Source of the DNA: Bacteroides sp.
GTDB lineage: Bacteria; Bacteroidota; Bacteroidia; Bacteroidales; Bacteroidaceae
Reading direction: 5' to 3'
Length of the DNA stretch: 40,118 bases
Assembly (NCBI GenBank): GCA_020861095.1
Contig: JAJBTC010000079.1
Location: 1 to 40,118, forward strand
Positions 1 through 9,707 of the stretch are shown in pieces (position 1 is the stretch's first letter; each line of letters starts with the position of its first letter). The notes under the pieces are model-generated. The model did not search any database, was not told the DNA's origin, and saw only the letters and a program-made list of their open reading frames with translations. The position numbers were made by a program, and so were the translations under genes.

Positions 1-13
1 GTACGGTTTTGCT

Positions 14-21
14 TACCTTTG
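14..21 (+). promoter_or_regulatory. Bacteroidota -7 promoter box
   Basis: TACCTTTG matches the Bacteroidota sigma-ABfr -7 consensus TAnnTTTG. The expected -33 TTTG would lie before the window edge and cannot be seen. Transcription would start near base 28, giving a leader of about 50 nt before the ATG at 78. Confidence 0.55.
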
Positions 22-77
22 TATAAAGTAACTGTCCGATTTCAGTTACTTTGCATCAACACTTTCAGACAAAACAA

Positions 78-770
78 ATGATTATTGAAGATACCCAACT
101 GGGACGATTTATAGTGAAGACACATCCGCGGGCACGACGTTTGATCTTTCGTACGAAGTCAGATGCCATTCATGTCAGCATCCCCCCCGGCACCAGTGAA
201 CGGGAGATACGGGGAGCGATAGAGAAGTTGCGTTACAAACTACAGCTTTCCCGTGAGAAGCACGATACGCCGCTGATCGATCCGGATTACCGGATCGATA
301 CCGAATATTTCAAACTCTCTCTGACCCGGGGCGACCGGAAGAAATTCCTGTCCCATTCGGAGTTGGGAGAAATGCGGATCATTTGTCCGCCGGATGCCGA
401 TTTCCAGGACGAAGAGTTGCAAAAGTGGCTCCGTAAGGTGATCGTAGAGGCTTTGCGACGCAATGCCCAGATCATCCTGCCTCCCCGTTTGTATAGGCTG
501 GCCGGGAAATATGGCTTTTCGTATGAGAAGTTGAAGATCAATACCAGCCGTAGCCGGTGGGGAAGTTGTTCGGCGCAGGGAAACATCAACCTCTCTTCCT
601 ATCTGGTATTGCTTCCCGGACATCTGATAGACTATGTGCTTCTGCACGAACTCTGTCATACCCGGGAAATGAATCACGGTCCCGGATTCTGGAAACTGAT
701 GGATGAAGTCACAGACAATAAAGCACAACTCTTACGGAAAGAACTGCGGCAGTTCAGACTGCCTTTTTAA
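78..770 (+). CDS. YgjP-type zinc metallopeptidase (DUF45)
   Basis: Predicted cytoplasmic metallopeptidase of the YgjP/SprT-like group, 230 aa. The C-terminal half holds the zinc motif HELCH (residues 190-194) followed by a third histidine in NHGPGFW (H200), preceded by the family motif SRWGSCS near residues 163-169. The N-terminal half (about 1-120) has no recognisable motif beyond family similarity. The frame can be opened upstream at a TTG (51), but the ATG at 78 is preferred. There is no signal peptide. It stands alone, with its own promoter box at 14-21. The substrate is unknown; members are often annotated only as 'M48 family' or 'DUF45'. The family call is strong, the function is not. 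Confidence 0.88.
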   Translation: MIIEDTQLGRFIVKTHPRARRLIFRTKSDAIHVSIPPGTSEREIRGAIEKLRYKLQLSREKHDTPLIDPDYRIDTEYFKLSLTRGDRKKFLSHSELGEMRIICPPDADFQDEELQKWLRKVIVEALRRNAQIILPPRLYRLAGKYGFSYEKLKINTSRSRWGSCSAQGNINLSSYLVLLPGHLIDYVLLHELCHTREMNHGPGFWKLMDEVTDNKAQLLRKELRQFRLPF

Positions 771-1106
771 AACTTGCTGGCGGAGGTGGCAACATGTCAA
801 AATGATAATCTGATGGGTCAGGAATGCCTTTTTCTGATCCTGGTCGTCGATCGGTCTGAAATAATTCCTGTATGACGATTAGGCCTTTGATAAAAAGTTG
901 CTTTATGAGGAGTTAGAGAAACAAATGGATGCAGATATGCCGGGTTTGCTTGCGGTTCTGTATATTTGGCTCTATGATCCGATGCTAAATGTTAGTGAGA
1001 AAAACACTCTGCGGAGAGGTAATCCGGAGATTTCTCCCCTGTTTTTCTTTGTTATTTTGTCTCTCAAACTGTACCTCCGTTTAAAAAAGAGCTATTGTAC
1101 CGGGAA

Positions 1107-1162
1107 AAAAGGGCTATTGTATCTCTACAAAAGGCCTTTTGTAGAGATACAATAGCCCTTTT
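1107..1162. repeat. Perfect 56-bp palindrome
   Basis: Two 28-base arms (1107-1134 and 1135-1162) are exact reverse complements with no spacer. Each arm contains gtagagatac, a one-step variant of the gtagagacgca box dispersed elsewhere in the window. A partial third copy (gagctattgtac) lies just upstream at 1089-1100. In RNA it would form a very stable hairpin; it may act as a transcription stop after the metallopeptidase gene, but it lies about 340 bp past its stop codon. Confidence 0.9.
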
Positions 1163-1352
1163 CTATTTGCAAATAGATTCATTTTTCCTCTCCATTCCGG
1201 AAAATTATACGGTATTCTGGTATAAACATAACTTTTGCATGGATGCTGTTCTCCCAGATACCCATAAAATCATCTTGTCAGAATCAGAGAAAAGAGATTA
1301 TTTGCAACTATCTGTAAGTAAATTGCCCCGATAGGAAGCAAATAGTAAAAAC

Positions 1353-1400
1353 GAATAGGGTATCTGACAGGTCACACATACCTGGTCAGATACCCTATTC
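1353..1400. terminator. Hairpin terminator behind gpmI
   Basis: A 16-base stem (1353-1368 against 1385-1400) is extended inward by aggt/acct around a short loop, with one bulged base. It begins 23 bases past the gpmI stop (minus strand). There is no long T tract on either side. Probably the transcript end for gpmI, possibly working in both directions. Confidence 0.65.
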
Positions 1401-1422
1401 CTACTATCTATCTCTACCGATC

Positions 1423-2937
1423 TTATCCGATCAGTACGTTACCCGTCATTTCCGCGGGTATCTCCATACCCATGATTTGCAAAAGGGTAGGAGCCACATC
1501 TGCCAGGCGACCTTCTCCTACGGTTGCTTCTTTGTTTTCGGTGACGTAGATACAAGGTACCGGGTTCAGGGAATGCGCCGTATTCGGTGTGCCGTCTTCG
1601 TTCACCGCATTGTCCGCGTTTCCGTGGTCAGCAATGATGATGGCCTCGTAACCATTGGCTTTGGCTGCTTCGATGGTCTCTTTCACACATTCATCCACCG
1701 CTTTCACCGCTTTTTCGATGGCCTCATATACACCCGTGTGGCCCACCATATCACCGTTGGCATAGTTTACCACGATAAAATCGAACCGGTTGCTGTGGAT
1801 CGCCTCTACTAATTTGTCTTTTACCTCGTAGGCACTCATTTCCGGTTTCAGGTCGTACGTAGCCACTTTGGGAGAAGCCACTAAGATGCGCTCTTCCCCT
1901 TCATACGGAGTCTCTCTGCCTCCGTTGAAGAAGAAAGTCACGTGCGCGTATTTTTCCGTTTCCGCGATGTGTAGCTGGGTTTTGCCCTCATTAGCCAGGT
2001 ATTCTCCCAGGGTATTCTGTACGTTGTCTTTATCGAAAAGAATATGTACACCCTCAAAAGAAGCATCATACGGGGTCATACAGTAGAATTGCAGTCCCGG
2101 AATGGTATGCATACCTGCTTCCGGCATATCCTGTTGGGTGAGCACCACGGTCAGCTCTTTGGCGCGGTCGTTGCGGTAGTTGAAGAAGATCACCACATCC
2201 CCTTCCTGAATGGTCCCGTCGAAGTTCGCGTTCGAGATCGGTTTGATAAACTCATCCGTCACCCCTTCGTCGTAAGACTCCTGTACCGCGGCTACCATAT
2301 CCGTAGCTTTTTTACCTATACCGTTTACCAGCAGATCATACGCCTCTTTCACCCGTTCCCAGCGTTTGTCGCGGTCCATGGCATAGTAGCGTCCGACGAT
2401 CGAAGCAATCTTTCCGGCAGAAGCCTGCGTATGTTTTTCCAGCTGTTCGATAAATCCTTTTCCACTCCTGGGGTCGGTATCCCGTCCGTCCATAAAACAG
2501 TGGATATAGGCATTCTCCAGTCCGTACTCTTTAGCAATATCGCACAATTTGTAGAGATGATCCAGTGAACTATGCACCCCACCGTCCGAGGTCAGTCCCA
2601 TGAAATGGATGTTTTTGTGGTTCTCTCTGGCATAAGAGAAAGCCGAAACCACAGCCGGGTTTTTCAGGATGCTGTTGTCGCGGCAAGCCAGGTTGATCTT
2701 CACCAGGTCCTGGTACACCACACGGCCGGCACCGATATTGAGGTGACCTACTTCCGAGTTGCCCATCTGTCCGTCGGGCAAACCTACATTCTCTCCGCTG
2801 GCATGAAGTTGAGCGTGTGGATAAGTACTTACTAAATAGTCCCAGTAGGGAGTAGGAGTATTGAAAATGACATCCGCTTTTCCGTGATTACCGATCCCCC
2901 AGCCATCGAGGATCATTAAGAGGGCTTTCTTACTCAT
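1423..2937 (-). CDS. gpmI: 2,3-bisphosphoglycerate-independent phosphoglycerate mutase
   Basis: Interconverts 3-phosphoglycerate and 2-phosphoglycerate in glycolysis and gluconeogenesis; a cytoplasmic dimanganese enzyme of the alkaline phosphatase superfamily. The 504 aa length is typical. Metal-binding D11 lies in the N-terminal ILDGWG, the phosphorylated serine S61 in MGNSEVGH, and the late metal motif ADHGNAD near the C-terminus. The frame stays open upstream to 3024, but [14 protein letters not shown] at 2937 is the standard family start; the upstream stretch overlaps the promoter box at 2988-2995. It is transcribed alone and ends at a clear hairpin. Confidence 0.97.
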   Translation of the reverse strand: MSKKALLMILDGWGIGNHGKADVIFNTPTPYWDYLVSTYPHAQLHASGENVGLPDGQMGNSEVGHLNIGAGRVVYQDLVKINLACRDNSILKNPAVVSAFSYARENHKNIHFMGLTSDGGVHSSLDHLYKLCDIAKEYGLENAYIHCFMDGRDTDPRSGKGFIEQLEKHTQASAGKIASIVGRYYAMDRDKRWERVKEAYDLLVNGIGKKATDMVAAVQESYDEGVTDEFIKPISNANFDGTIQEGDVVIFFNYRNDRAKELTVVLTQQDMPEAGMHTIPGLQFYCMTPYDASFEGVHILFDKDNVQNTLGEYLANEGKTQLHIAETEKYAHVTFFFNGGRETPYEGEERILVASPKVATYDLKPEMSAYEVKDKLVEAIHSNRFDFIVVNYANGDMVGHTGVYEAIEKAVKAVDECVKETIEAAKANGYEAIIIADHGNADNAVNEDGTPNTAHSLNPVPCIYVTENKEATVGEGRLADVAPTLLQIMGMEIPAEMTGNVLIG

Positions 2938-2987
2938 ATAATTTTGTTTTAATGATATAACTTCGTGTCGCGTGGAAAAATCCGGTG

Positions 2988-2995
2988 CAAAGGTA
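2988..2995 (-). promoter_or_regulatory. Promoter -7 box for gpmI
   Basis: On the minus strand this reads TACCTTTG, an exact TAnnTTTG box about 50 bases before the gpmI ATG. No convincing -33 TTTG was found. Its position supports the ATG at 2937 rather than 3024. Confidence 0.6.
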
Positions 2996-3156
2996 CAAAA
3001 AAGAGCCGTGAAATGTATCAACAATCCCGGAATTATGAAGCACCCCAGAGACGGAATTACCTACCTTCAGGTAGCAGTAGTACCCAGGCAATCGGCTGCT
3101 GAGTGTACCCGGTACAGGAAGGATACGGATAAACGGAAAAAAGGCAGCAGGTTCGT

Positions 3157-3552
3157 TTACTGCGGCAACAGCCGTATGCCATTCTCATCTTTTTCGAACC
3201 GGTAGGTCCCTCCCAGTTCGCTCAGGCCGAAAGTAGCTACCTGTTCGGTCTCCTTATCCACGATCAGCAGAGCGGTATGCTCATCGAAACGACGGACAGA
3301 CAATACAACCGGCTCTTCCCCGATCAGCTGGTCGAGCAACAAACTGTCATTGGCATAAACGGAGATAGACTTCCCGGTGAATCCTTTCTCCAACCGGAAG
3401 GTATAGTTTTCTATAAAGGTTCGTTCCGCATCCTGCTGTCGGCTGAGGCGCAGGCTCATATAGACAAAGATCACTACTACGAAGAGTACAGCAAAGGCCA
3501 GTATACCGTTGCCAACCATGAACTGTTTATTTGTATCGAGACGATGGGCCAT
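3157..3552 (-). CDS. Small single-pass membrane protein, unknown function
   Basis: 131 aa, not recognised by function. Residues about 13-33 form one hydrophobic membrane segment (ILAFAVLFVVVIFVYM), after a short N-terminal part. The remaining ~95 residues are polar with alternating beta-like pattern and would sit outside the membrane if the N-terminus stays in. No cysteine lipobox, no catalytic motif. It is upstream of gpmI on the same strand with a 219-bp gap and gpmI has its own promoter box, so they need not be co-transcribed. Codon use and composition look like neighbouring genes, which supports a real gene. Confidence 0.7.
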   Translation of the reverse strand: MAHRLDTNKQFMVGNGILAFAVLFVVVIFVYMSLRLSRQQDAERTFIENYTFRLEKGFTGKSISVYANDSLLLDQLIGEEPVVLSVRRFDEHTALLIVDKETEQVATFGLSELGGTYRFEKDENGIRLLPQ

Positions 3553-3896
3553 AGTGTATAAGATTGATGAGGTAAAGATAAGAATAAATCCTCTGTATGC
3601 AAGCGGGTACCTGTTCTTCTCCGGGAAAACCCTGCATCCGTCAGACCCCTGTTGAAAAATAAAAAGGCATACGTATATCAGGAGAAATGAAAAAATAGTA
3701 TATTTGTGCGCATTGTGCTTTTCTCCGAACAGGAAAAGTCATCTCCACTTACCATATCCATGTTGGCGGCCCGGCCGTCCTTTTCTTTCCGGAACAATCT
3801 ATCCCGCAGGTATACATCTTCCTGTACGGGGAATCGTATGATCTGATGCCAGGTGGCTCGGACAGGTAGATTCATACACATTAAAAATAGATATTT
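3553..3896. other. Intergenic region with promoter and long leader
   Basis: Divergent region between the small membrane protein (minus) and the GH lipoprotein (plus). It holds the plus-strand -7 box at 3698-3705, followed by an unusually long ~185-nt leader. Small frames inside the leader show no recognisable protein. Confidence 0.5.
3698..3705 (+). promoter_or_regulatory. Promoter -7 box for the GH lipoprotein
   Basis: TATATTTG matches TAnnTTTG. No TTTG is seen 19-21 bases upstream, so the -33 match is poor. If used, the leader to the ATG at 3897 is about 185 nt. Confidence 0.45.
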
Positions 3897-5195
3897 ATGA
3901 AACGAATTCAGAACTTTTTATTGGGGTTGGGAATGGCCCTTTTTGTTGTGTCCGGTTGTCATCCGGACCCCTCCGGTATCCGTATAGTACAGGAAAACAA
4001 TCGGTTTCAACTGTATATAGACGGTGTACCTACCTATATAAAAGGAGTAGGGGGCACCAACCGGCTGGATATAGCTGCGGCAAACGGAGCGAATGCTTTC
4101 CGTACCTGGGGTGGCTCGGTAGAGTCTATACAGCGGGATGTGGAGCAGGCCCGTACGCATGGCATGTATATCATGCAAGGGATCGGTCTGACCAAAGATT
4201 CCGCCCTTTATTTTGACGAAAGTTATAAGGAAAAAGTACGTCAGGAAGTGCGGTTGCTGGCAGAGACCTTCAAGGACGAGAAGCAGATCCTTGCCTGGGG
4301 CATCGGGAATGAGATTGATCTGGGAAACGCCAATATCGGTGCTGCCTGGAGTTTTGTGGAAGAGTTGGCCCAGCTCATCCGCTCCATAGACCAGCGCCAC
4401 TTAGTTTCCAGTGTCATCGCTCACAATGCGGCAGCCCTGGACTCTATCGCCCGGTTTACTCCTACACTGGATTTTGTAGGTATCAATAGCTACGGGTCCA
4501 TTGTTGTATTGGAGGAGATGGTGAACAGTTCTTCCTATACAGGTCCTTTCATGGTGACCGAGTGGGGTCCGAGTGGCTTCTGGGAGATGCCCTCTACCTC
4601 CTGGGGGGCACCCATTGAGCAGACCAGCGAAGAAAAACGGGTGGTCTATGAAGAACGTTACAACAATTACATTTTCTCCAACCCGCGTTGCCTCGGATCG
4701 TTTGTGTTTCTCTGGGGACAGAAGGAAGAGCGTACCCCCACCTGGTTCAGTATGTTTGTAGAAAACCAGGTGGAAGGATTGCCGTTGCAGGGTGAAAAGA
4801 CCCCGATGGTAGAGGCTATGCAGCGTGTCTGGACCCGGAAAGAACCGACACAGACAGCTCCTGTCATAGTAGATTTTAAGATGAATGGCAAAGAGGCCAT
4901 AGAGAGTGTACAGGTGAAAGCCGGTGAATCGTTTGAAGCCGTTGTCTCTGCCTACGACCGGGAAGAAGACCCGCTGAGTTACGTATGGGAGATACTCGAA
5001 GAAGCTACCGTCCTGGGATTCGGTGGTTCGTACGAACCACGCCCCGAGAGGGTCGGAGAGGTGGTACAGAGCCGGGAGCCTGTCTTCTCCCATTCACTTT
5101 CTGAGCCAGGGAATTATCGGTTGTATGTCTATGTGCTGGACCATACAGGATTTGTTTCCACCGTCAACATCCCTTTCCAGGTATTGAAAAAATAG
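3897..5195 (+). CDS. Clan GH-A glycoside hydrolase lipoprotein (GH158/GH2-like)
   Basis: Predicted surface or periplasmic lipoprotein, 432 aa. A signal peptide ends in VVSGC (lipid-attachment C21). Residues about 27-305 form a retaining clan GH-A TIM barrel: the acid/base glutamate is E139 in WGIGNE and the nucleophile E222 in VTEWGP. Residues about 320-432 look like an Ig-like beta domain. The short barrel plus C-terminal Ig-like domain resembles GH158 endo-beta-1,3-glucanases of gut Bacteroides; annotation pipelines may call it 'GH2 TIM barrel'. The next gene, 82 bp downstream, is a CE1-type esterase and a GH3 enzyme follows, so a small polysaccharide-degrading cluster is likely. The clan call is firm; the family and the substrate are inferred. 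Confidence 0.8.
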   Translation: MKRIQNFLLGLGMALFVVSGCHPDPSGIRIVQENNRFQLYIDGVPTYIKGVGGTNRLDIAAANGANAFRTWGGSVESIQRDVEQARTHGMYIMQGIGLTKDSALYFDESYKEKVRQEVRLLAETFKDEKQILAWGIGNEIDLGNANIGAAWSFVEELAQLIRSIDQRHLVSSVIAHNAAALDSIARFTPTLDFVGINSYGSIVVLEEMVNSSSYTGPFMVTEWGPSGFWEMPSTSWGAPIEQTSEEKRVVYEERYNNYIFSNPRCLGSFVFLWGQKEERTPTWFSMFVENQVEGLPLQGEKTPMVEAMQRVWTRKEPTQTAPVIVDFKMNGKEAIESVQVKAGESFEAVVSAYDREEDPLSYVWEILEEATVLGFGGSYEPRPERVGEVVQSREPVFSHSLSEPGNYRLYVYVLDHTGFVSTVNIPFQVLKK

Positions 5196-5276
5196 ATACT
5201 TTGCGGGGAAAAGTGTAAAAGATCCCGCATGATCCCTGGCAAACAACCCGGTAAAAACAAAATCAATGATATAAAA

Positions 5277-6476
5277 ATGAAAATGAGAAAAGTAATTAGC
5301 TTCGTATCGTTGCTGTTGTGTGTGGCCACCGTTTCCGCACAACAAGCACTCTGGGGTGGCCAGGACATCGTGTCTCCTGAAATACATCCCGACCACACGG
5401 TTACTTTCCGGTTCCATGCTCCGAAGGCCTCGTCTGTACAGATCACCGGAGACTTCCTGCCTGCACAGCAAGTAGATACTCCCCAGGGTACCTTTGACGC
5501 ACCCGGTGTGGCCGACCTCTCCAAAGGAGCAGACGGGCTCTGGACCTATACCACTCCCGCGCCGCTGGCACCGGAACTGTACAGCTACTCCTTCTTAGTA
5601 GATGAGCTGAAAGTGACCGACCCCAACAATGTCTACCTGATCCGGGATGTAGCTTCGCTGACGAATGTCTTCCTGATCGACGGAGGCCGCGCAGATCTCT
5701 ATAAAGTGAATGCCGTGCCTCACGGAACCGTAGTCCGCCGGTGGTATTTCAGTCCTACGCTGGACAAAGAACGTCGGCTCACCATCTATACACCTCCCGG
5801 CTACGAGCAAAGCAGTGACAGCTATTCGGTGCTCTACCTGTTGCACGGAATGGGAGGCGACGAAGAGGCCTGGATTGCGCTGGGGCGTACGGCACAGATT
5901 CTGGACAACCTGATCGCGCGGGGAGAAGCCCGTCCGACGATCGTGGTCATGACCAACGGAAATGTCTATCAGGAAGCCGCCCCCGGCGAGTCTACTCTGG
6001 GATTCTATAAACCTACGATGCAACTGCCGCAGACCATGGAAGGGAGTATGGAAGAAAGTTTCCCCGATGTGGTACGTTTTGTAGACAGCAACTACCGGAC
6101 CGTTGCGGAGAAAAAAGGACGTGCCATCGCAGGGCTGTCTATGGGTGGCTATCACTCGCTGCATATCTCCAAAGAGTATCCGGATATGTTTGACTATATC
6201 GGATTGTTTTCCGCTGCGATCTTCCCGGGTGAAGATGTGGAATCACCCGTATATGACAACTTTGAACAGAAGTTGCAGACGCAGTTCGACCAGGATCCCC
6301 AACTCTACTGGATCGCTATCGGGAAGACCGATTTCCTGTATCAGGCCAATGTCGATTATCGGAAAATACTCGATGAGAAGGGATATAAGTATATCTACTT
6401 TGAATCCGAAGAGGGGCATATCTGGAAAAACTGGCGCATCTACCTCACGGAGTTTGTACCGTTGCTTTTTCGCTGA
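5277..6476 (+). CDS. CE1-type carbohydrate esterase with N-terminal E-set domain
   Basis: Predicted secreted serine esterase, 399 aa, of the feruloyl/acetyl-xylan esterase type (alpha/beta-hydrolase, D-like). A cleavable signal peptide ends near TVSAQ (about residue 20). Residues ~35-120 form a CBM48-like E-set domain (VTFRFHAPKASSVQITGDF). The hydrolase domain has YLLHGMGG, nucleophile S288 in GLSMGG, a likely acid D352 in GKTDF and H381 in EEGHIWKNW. The ATG at 5277 begins a good signal peptide; the frame open upstream to 5229 has no such feature. It is probably co-transcribed with the GH lipoprotein 82 bp upstream. It probably removes ester groups from a plant or algal glycan; the actual ester is not deducible. 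Confidence 0.87.
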   Translation: MKMRKVISFVSLLLCVATVSAQQALWGGQDIVSPEIHPDHTVTFRFHAPKASSVQITGDFLPAQQVDTPQGTFDAPGVADLSKGADGLWTYTTPAPLAPELYSYSFLVDELKVTDPNNVYLIRDVASLTNVFLIDGGRADLYKVNAVPHGTVVRRWYFSPTLDKERRLTIYTPPGYEQSSDSYSVLYLLHGMGGDEEAWIALGRTAQILDNLIARGEARPTIVVMTNGNVYQEAAPGESTLGFYKPTMQLPQTMEGSMEESFPDVVRFVDSNYRTVAEKKGRAIAGLSMGGYHSLHISKEYPDMFDYIGLFSAAIFPGEDVESPVYDNFEQKLQTQFDQDPQLYWIAIGKTDFLYQANVDYRKILDEKGYKYIYFESEEGHIWKNWRIYLTEFVPLLFR

Positions 6477-6700
6477 TAAGAGTGTGTTTTTAACAAAGGA
6501 ACTATTCTTATGGTGACCATGTATTACCGGAAAATATACATTATAATATATGAAGTAAGTCTTCATCATTCCTTGTATGTATCATGCTCCGTTTTGTTGT
6601 AGAGACGTGGTATGATTTATCTATAGGTGTATTCAAAAAATGAGTTTCTGTTCCTTCCCCTACAGAGAAAGGGATTCCCTGTTGTAGAGACGCATAGTTG

Positions 6701-6821
6701 CGTCTCCGCAGTACAGGACCAACCCCGGAGCGTACGTCTCCGCGGTACAGGTCCAACCCAGGAGCGTACGTCTCCACGGCACGGGTCCAACCCAGGAACG
6801 TGTATCTCCGCGGTGCAGGTT
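6701..6821. repeat. 34-bp tandem array, about 3.5 copies
   Basis: Three 34-base units start at 6701, 6735 and 6769, each beginning cgtctcc and including cc-aaccc-gga; a partial fourth follows from 6803. Copies differ at several positions. The unit contains half of an A box (cgtctccgcggtacagg), so the array appears to have grown from a dispersed A element. Confidence 0.85.
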
Positions 6822-6933
6822 TAACAAAAAATAAATCTCGCATGATGTATGCATTTCCATTCGGCGTGCTCAGACGCACTATGCGTCTCTACAACTGTAT
6901 GATACCATGTATTTTCAATCGTACATCGTAAAT

Positions 6934-6981
6934 CCCTTCGCTGACCGCTGGTTGACTTCGTCGACCGTTGGTTCGTCCAAT
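6934..6981 (+). repeat. Module C copy 1
   Basis: Contains gacttcgtcgaccgttggtt. It sits inside a truncated R1 tail: B sequence on its left, aaatctctttgcgtctc on its right. Other copies are at 22152-22216 (reverse orientation, diverged) and 29553-29590. Confidence 0.7.
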
Positions 6982-6996
6982 CGGAAATCTCTTTGC

Positions 6997-7112
6997 GTCT
7001 CGTATGTTTGCATATAAAATGGTACGCATAGGGATTTACAAACAGATTCTTTCTGTAATTTCAATCGTACATCGTAAATCTGTACATCGTAAATCTCTTT
7101 GCGTCTCTACAG
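6997..7112 (+). repeat. R1 repeat unit, copy 1
   Basis: About 116 bp. It opens with an A half-box (gtctcgtatg), runs through gcatataaaatggtacgca and a B part (tcaatcgtacatcgtaaatc), and closes with tgcgtctctacag. It is nearly identical to 9928-10043 and 29328-29435. Confidence 0.9.
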
Positions 7113-7287
7113 TGTACCAAAGTTGTATACATACCATAAATGATGAACTTTTACTTATAATAAAGATTTTCCATATCCTTGTCAAGAGAAATCTATCTGC
7201 ACCTGGTAGGGTGTGAGAAGGAAGCAGATGGAAACAAATCCGACCTATATTTCTGCTTTTTCAGACCCTAAAAGCAAGAAGTAGCAG

Positions 7288-7319
7288 TTGTTTAATTTGC
7301 AGAATCCTTCTTACCTTTG
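7288..7319 (+). promoter_or_regulatory. Promoter for the GH3 beta-glucosidase
   Basis: TACCTTTG (7312-7319) is an exact -7 box with TTG at 7288-7290, 21 bases upstream. The leader to the ATG at 7356 would be about 30 nt. It gives this gene its own promoter, separated from the esterase by the repeat region. Confidence 0.7.
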
Positions 7320-7355
7320 TCCGGTATAATAACTTGAAAAAATAAAACTAATAGT

Positions 7356-9707
7356 ATGAAAATGATGAGAAGAAAACTTTTTTTATCTGTGGCACTGGCA
7401 GGGCTGTTGCTCCCCTTATCCGCGCAGCAGGCCGTCTCTCCGGCTATTCCTTCGGATCCGGAGATCGAACGTAAGGTAGAAGACCTTCTGGGCCGAATGA
7501 CCCTGGAAGAGAAGATCGGGCAGATGACCCAGCTTACTCTCGACGTGCTGGCCGACTGGAACAGCGATCCGGGCACGAACTTTCAATTCAATGAAGCCAT
7601 ACTGGATACAGTGATCGGCACATACAAAATAGGTTCTATCCTGAACGCTCCGGGTACCACGGGGCAAACTCCCGAAAAATGGCACGAGATCATCAAGCGC
7701 ATTCAGGAAAAATCCCTCGAAGTAATCGGTGTCCCTTGTGTATACGGGGTAGACCAGATGCACGGTACTACCTATACGCTGGGCGGTACCATGTTCCCGC
7801 AGGGCGTGAATATGGGTGCTACCTTCAACCGTCAGCTGGTACGGGAAGGATCGCGCATCTCTGCCTACGAGACCAAAGCGGGAAGCATCCCCTGGACCTT
7901 TGCGCCGGTGGTAGACCTCGGTCGTGATCCGCGCTGGCCCCGTATGTGGGAGACTTTCGGCGAAGATGTCTATGTCAATGCCGTGCTCGGACGCGAATCT
8001 GTACTGGGCTTCCAGGGCAATGATCCGAACCGTATCGGAGGCAACTCGGTAGCTGCCTGTATGAAACACTACATGGGATACGGTGTGCCTGTCTCCGGAA
8101 AAGACCGTACCCCCTCTTCCATTACGGTGCAGGATATGCGTGAGAAACATTTCGAACCTTTCCGGGCGGCTGTTCGCGCGGGGGTATTGTCCGTGATGGT
8201 AAACTCTGCCATGAACAACGGAATGCCTTTCCATGCCAACTACGAACTGCTGACCCAATGGCTGAAAGAAGATCTCAACTGGGACGGACTGATCGTGACC
8301 GACTGGGCCGATATCAACAACCTCTATACCCGTGACAAGGTGGCCACTTCAAAGAAAGACGCCATCCGGATGGCGATCAATGCCGGTATCGATATGTCTA
8401 TGGTGCCCTACGAATGGAGTTTCTGTACCTATCTGAAAGAGCTGGTCGAAGAAGGAGAGGTCTCTATGGAGCGGATCGACGACGCGACCCGCCGGGTATT
8501 GCGGATGAAGTTCCGCCTGGGACTGTTCGAAACCCCGTGGACCGATCTTGCCGACTATCCCGAGTTTGGCGGCGCGGCACATGCTGCCCAGGCATTGGCA
8601 GCCGCGGAAGAGTCATTGGTGTTACTGAAAAATACAGATCACCTCCTTCCTCTGGCTACGGGTAAGAAGCTCCTGGTAACGGGACCTAATGCCAATTCCA
8701 TGCGCACCCTCAACGGAGGATGGTCTTATTCGTGGCAGGGAGATAAAGCGGACGAATTTACGGCTGCCTATCGTACCATCCTGCAAGCCTTCCAACAGAA
8801 ATTCGGAGCCGACCAGGTGATCTATGAACCGGGTGTTACGTATAAGAAAGGCGGATTGTACTGGGAAGAGAACGAACCGGAGATCAGCAAAGCAGTAGCT
8901 GCCGCGGCAGGTGTAGATTACATCGTAGCCTGTATCGGAGAGAATTCGTATTGTGAAACTCCGGGCAACCTGACCGATCTGTATCTGTCTGCCAATCAGC
9001 GCGAGCTTGTAAAGGCACTGGCTGCTACCGGCAAGCCAGTGATCCTGGTGCTGAACGAAGGCCGTCCGCGCATCATCAACGACCTGGAACCGCTGGCACA
9101 GGCAGTTGTCAATGTCATGCTACCCGGTAACTACGGAGGAGACGCGCTGGCCAATCTACTGGCCGGAGATGCCAACTTCAGTGGAAAACTGCCTTTCACC
9201 TATCCGAAAGAGATCAATTCACTGGTCACCTACGACTACAAACCCTGCGAAGATCTGGAAAAGATGGAGGGTGCGTATGACTACGATGCGGTAATGTCCG
9301 TACAATGGGCATTCGGATACGGATTGAGCTATACCACCTATCGGTACAGCAACCTCCGGGCTTCGAAGAGTGAATTCACTGCGGAAGATACCCTGGAATT
9401 TACCGTAGACGTCACCAATACCGGGAACCGGGCCGGAAAAGAGAGTGTATTGCTCTTTACCAGTGACCTGATCGCTTCCCTCACTCCGGATATCCGCCGT
9501 CTGCGTGGGTTGGAAAAGATAGAGTTGCAGCCCGGAGAAACAAAGAGCGTCACCATCCGTCTGAAAGGCAGCGATCTGGCCTTTGTCGGATACGATGGTA
9601 AGTGGGTGCTCGAAGCCGGTGAGTTCCGGGTACAGGCAGGCGATCAGACACTGCTGATCCACTGTACGGATACCCGCAAATGGCAGGAACCAAATAAAGA
9701 CATGTAA
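7356..9707 (+). CDS. GH3 beta-glucosidase, BglX-like
   Basis: Exported exo-acting beta-glycosidase, 783 aa. A signal peptide ends near LPLSAQ (residue ~24). The GH3 N-terminal TIM barrel covers about 35-370 with the nucleophile D316 in [10 protein letters not shown]; substrate-site motifs GVDQMHG and KHYMGYG are present. The alpha/beta sandwich domain covers about 400-615 ([17 protein letters not shown]) and a fibronectin-III-like domain about 670-765. This is the usual three-domain layout and length. Likely role: releasing glucose from oligosaccharides made by endo-enzymes such as the upstream GH lipoprotein. Substrate linkage is not certain from sequence. Confidence 0.93.
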   Translation: MKMMRRKLFLSVALAGLLLPLSAQQAVSPAIPSDPEIERKVEDLLGRMTLEEKIGQMTQLTLDVLADWNSDPGTNFQFNEAILDTVIGTYKIGSILNAPGTTGQTPEKWHEIIKRIQEKSLEVIGVPCVYGVDQMHGTTYTLGGTMFPQGVNMGATFNRQLVREGSRISAYETKAGSIPWTFAPVVDLGRDPRWPRMWETFGEDVYVNAVLGRESVLGFQGNDPNRIGGNSVAACMKHYMGYGVPVSGKDRTPSSITVQDMREKHFEPFRAAVRAGVLSVMVNSAMNNGMPFHANYELLTQWLKEDLNWDGLIVTDWADINNLYTRDKVATSKKDAIRMAINAGIDMSMVPYEWSFCTYLKELVEEGEVSMERIDDATRRVLRMKFRLGLFETPWTDLADYPEFGGAAHAAQALAAAEESLVLLKNTDHLLPLATGKKLLVTGPNANSMRTLNGGWSYSWQGDKADEFTAAYRTILQAFQQKFGADQVIYEPGVTYKKGGLYWEENEPEISKAVAAAAGVDYIVACIGENSYCETPGNLTDLYLSANQRELVKALAATGKPVILVLNEGRPRIINDLEPLAQAVVNVMLPGNYGGDALANLLAGDANFSGKLPFTYPKEINSLVTYDYKPCEDLEKMEGAYDYDAVMSVQWAFGYGLSYTTYRYSNLRASKSEFTAEDTLEFTVDVTNTGNRAGKESVLLFTSDLIASLTPDIRRLRGLEKIELQPGETKSVTIRLKGSDLAFVGYDGKWVLEAGEFRVQAGDQTLLIHCTDTRKWQEPNKDM

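Larger units (their letters stand above)
771..1422. other. Intergenic region with one large palindrome
   Basis: No convincing gene. Short open frames at 898-1155 (+) and 1095-1334 (+) run through the palindrome at 1107-1162 and lack recognisable protein features. The region ends in the hairpin at 1353-1400 behind gpmI. Confidence 0.6.
6477..7355. repeat. Repeat-mosaic intergenic region 1
   Basis: No gene. From left to right: A boxes near 6596 and 6683-6709, a 34-bp tandem array (6701-6821), an inverted A box (6871-6894), a B array near 6914-6933, module C (6934-6981), a complete R1 unit (6997-7112), then unique DNA with the GH3 promoter. The short frames crossing here are translations of repeats. 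Confidence 0.8.

Noticed and set aside
898..1334. Two overlapping small plus-strand frames (85 and 79 aa)
   Set aside because: They read through the 56-bp palindrome and contain no conserved protein signature.
6541..7216. Several 60-110 aa frames between the esterase and GH3 genes
   Set aside because: They are translations of the tandem array and of A, B, C and R1 repeats.
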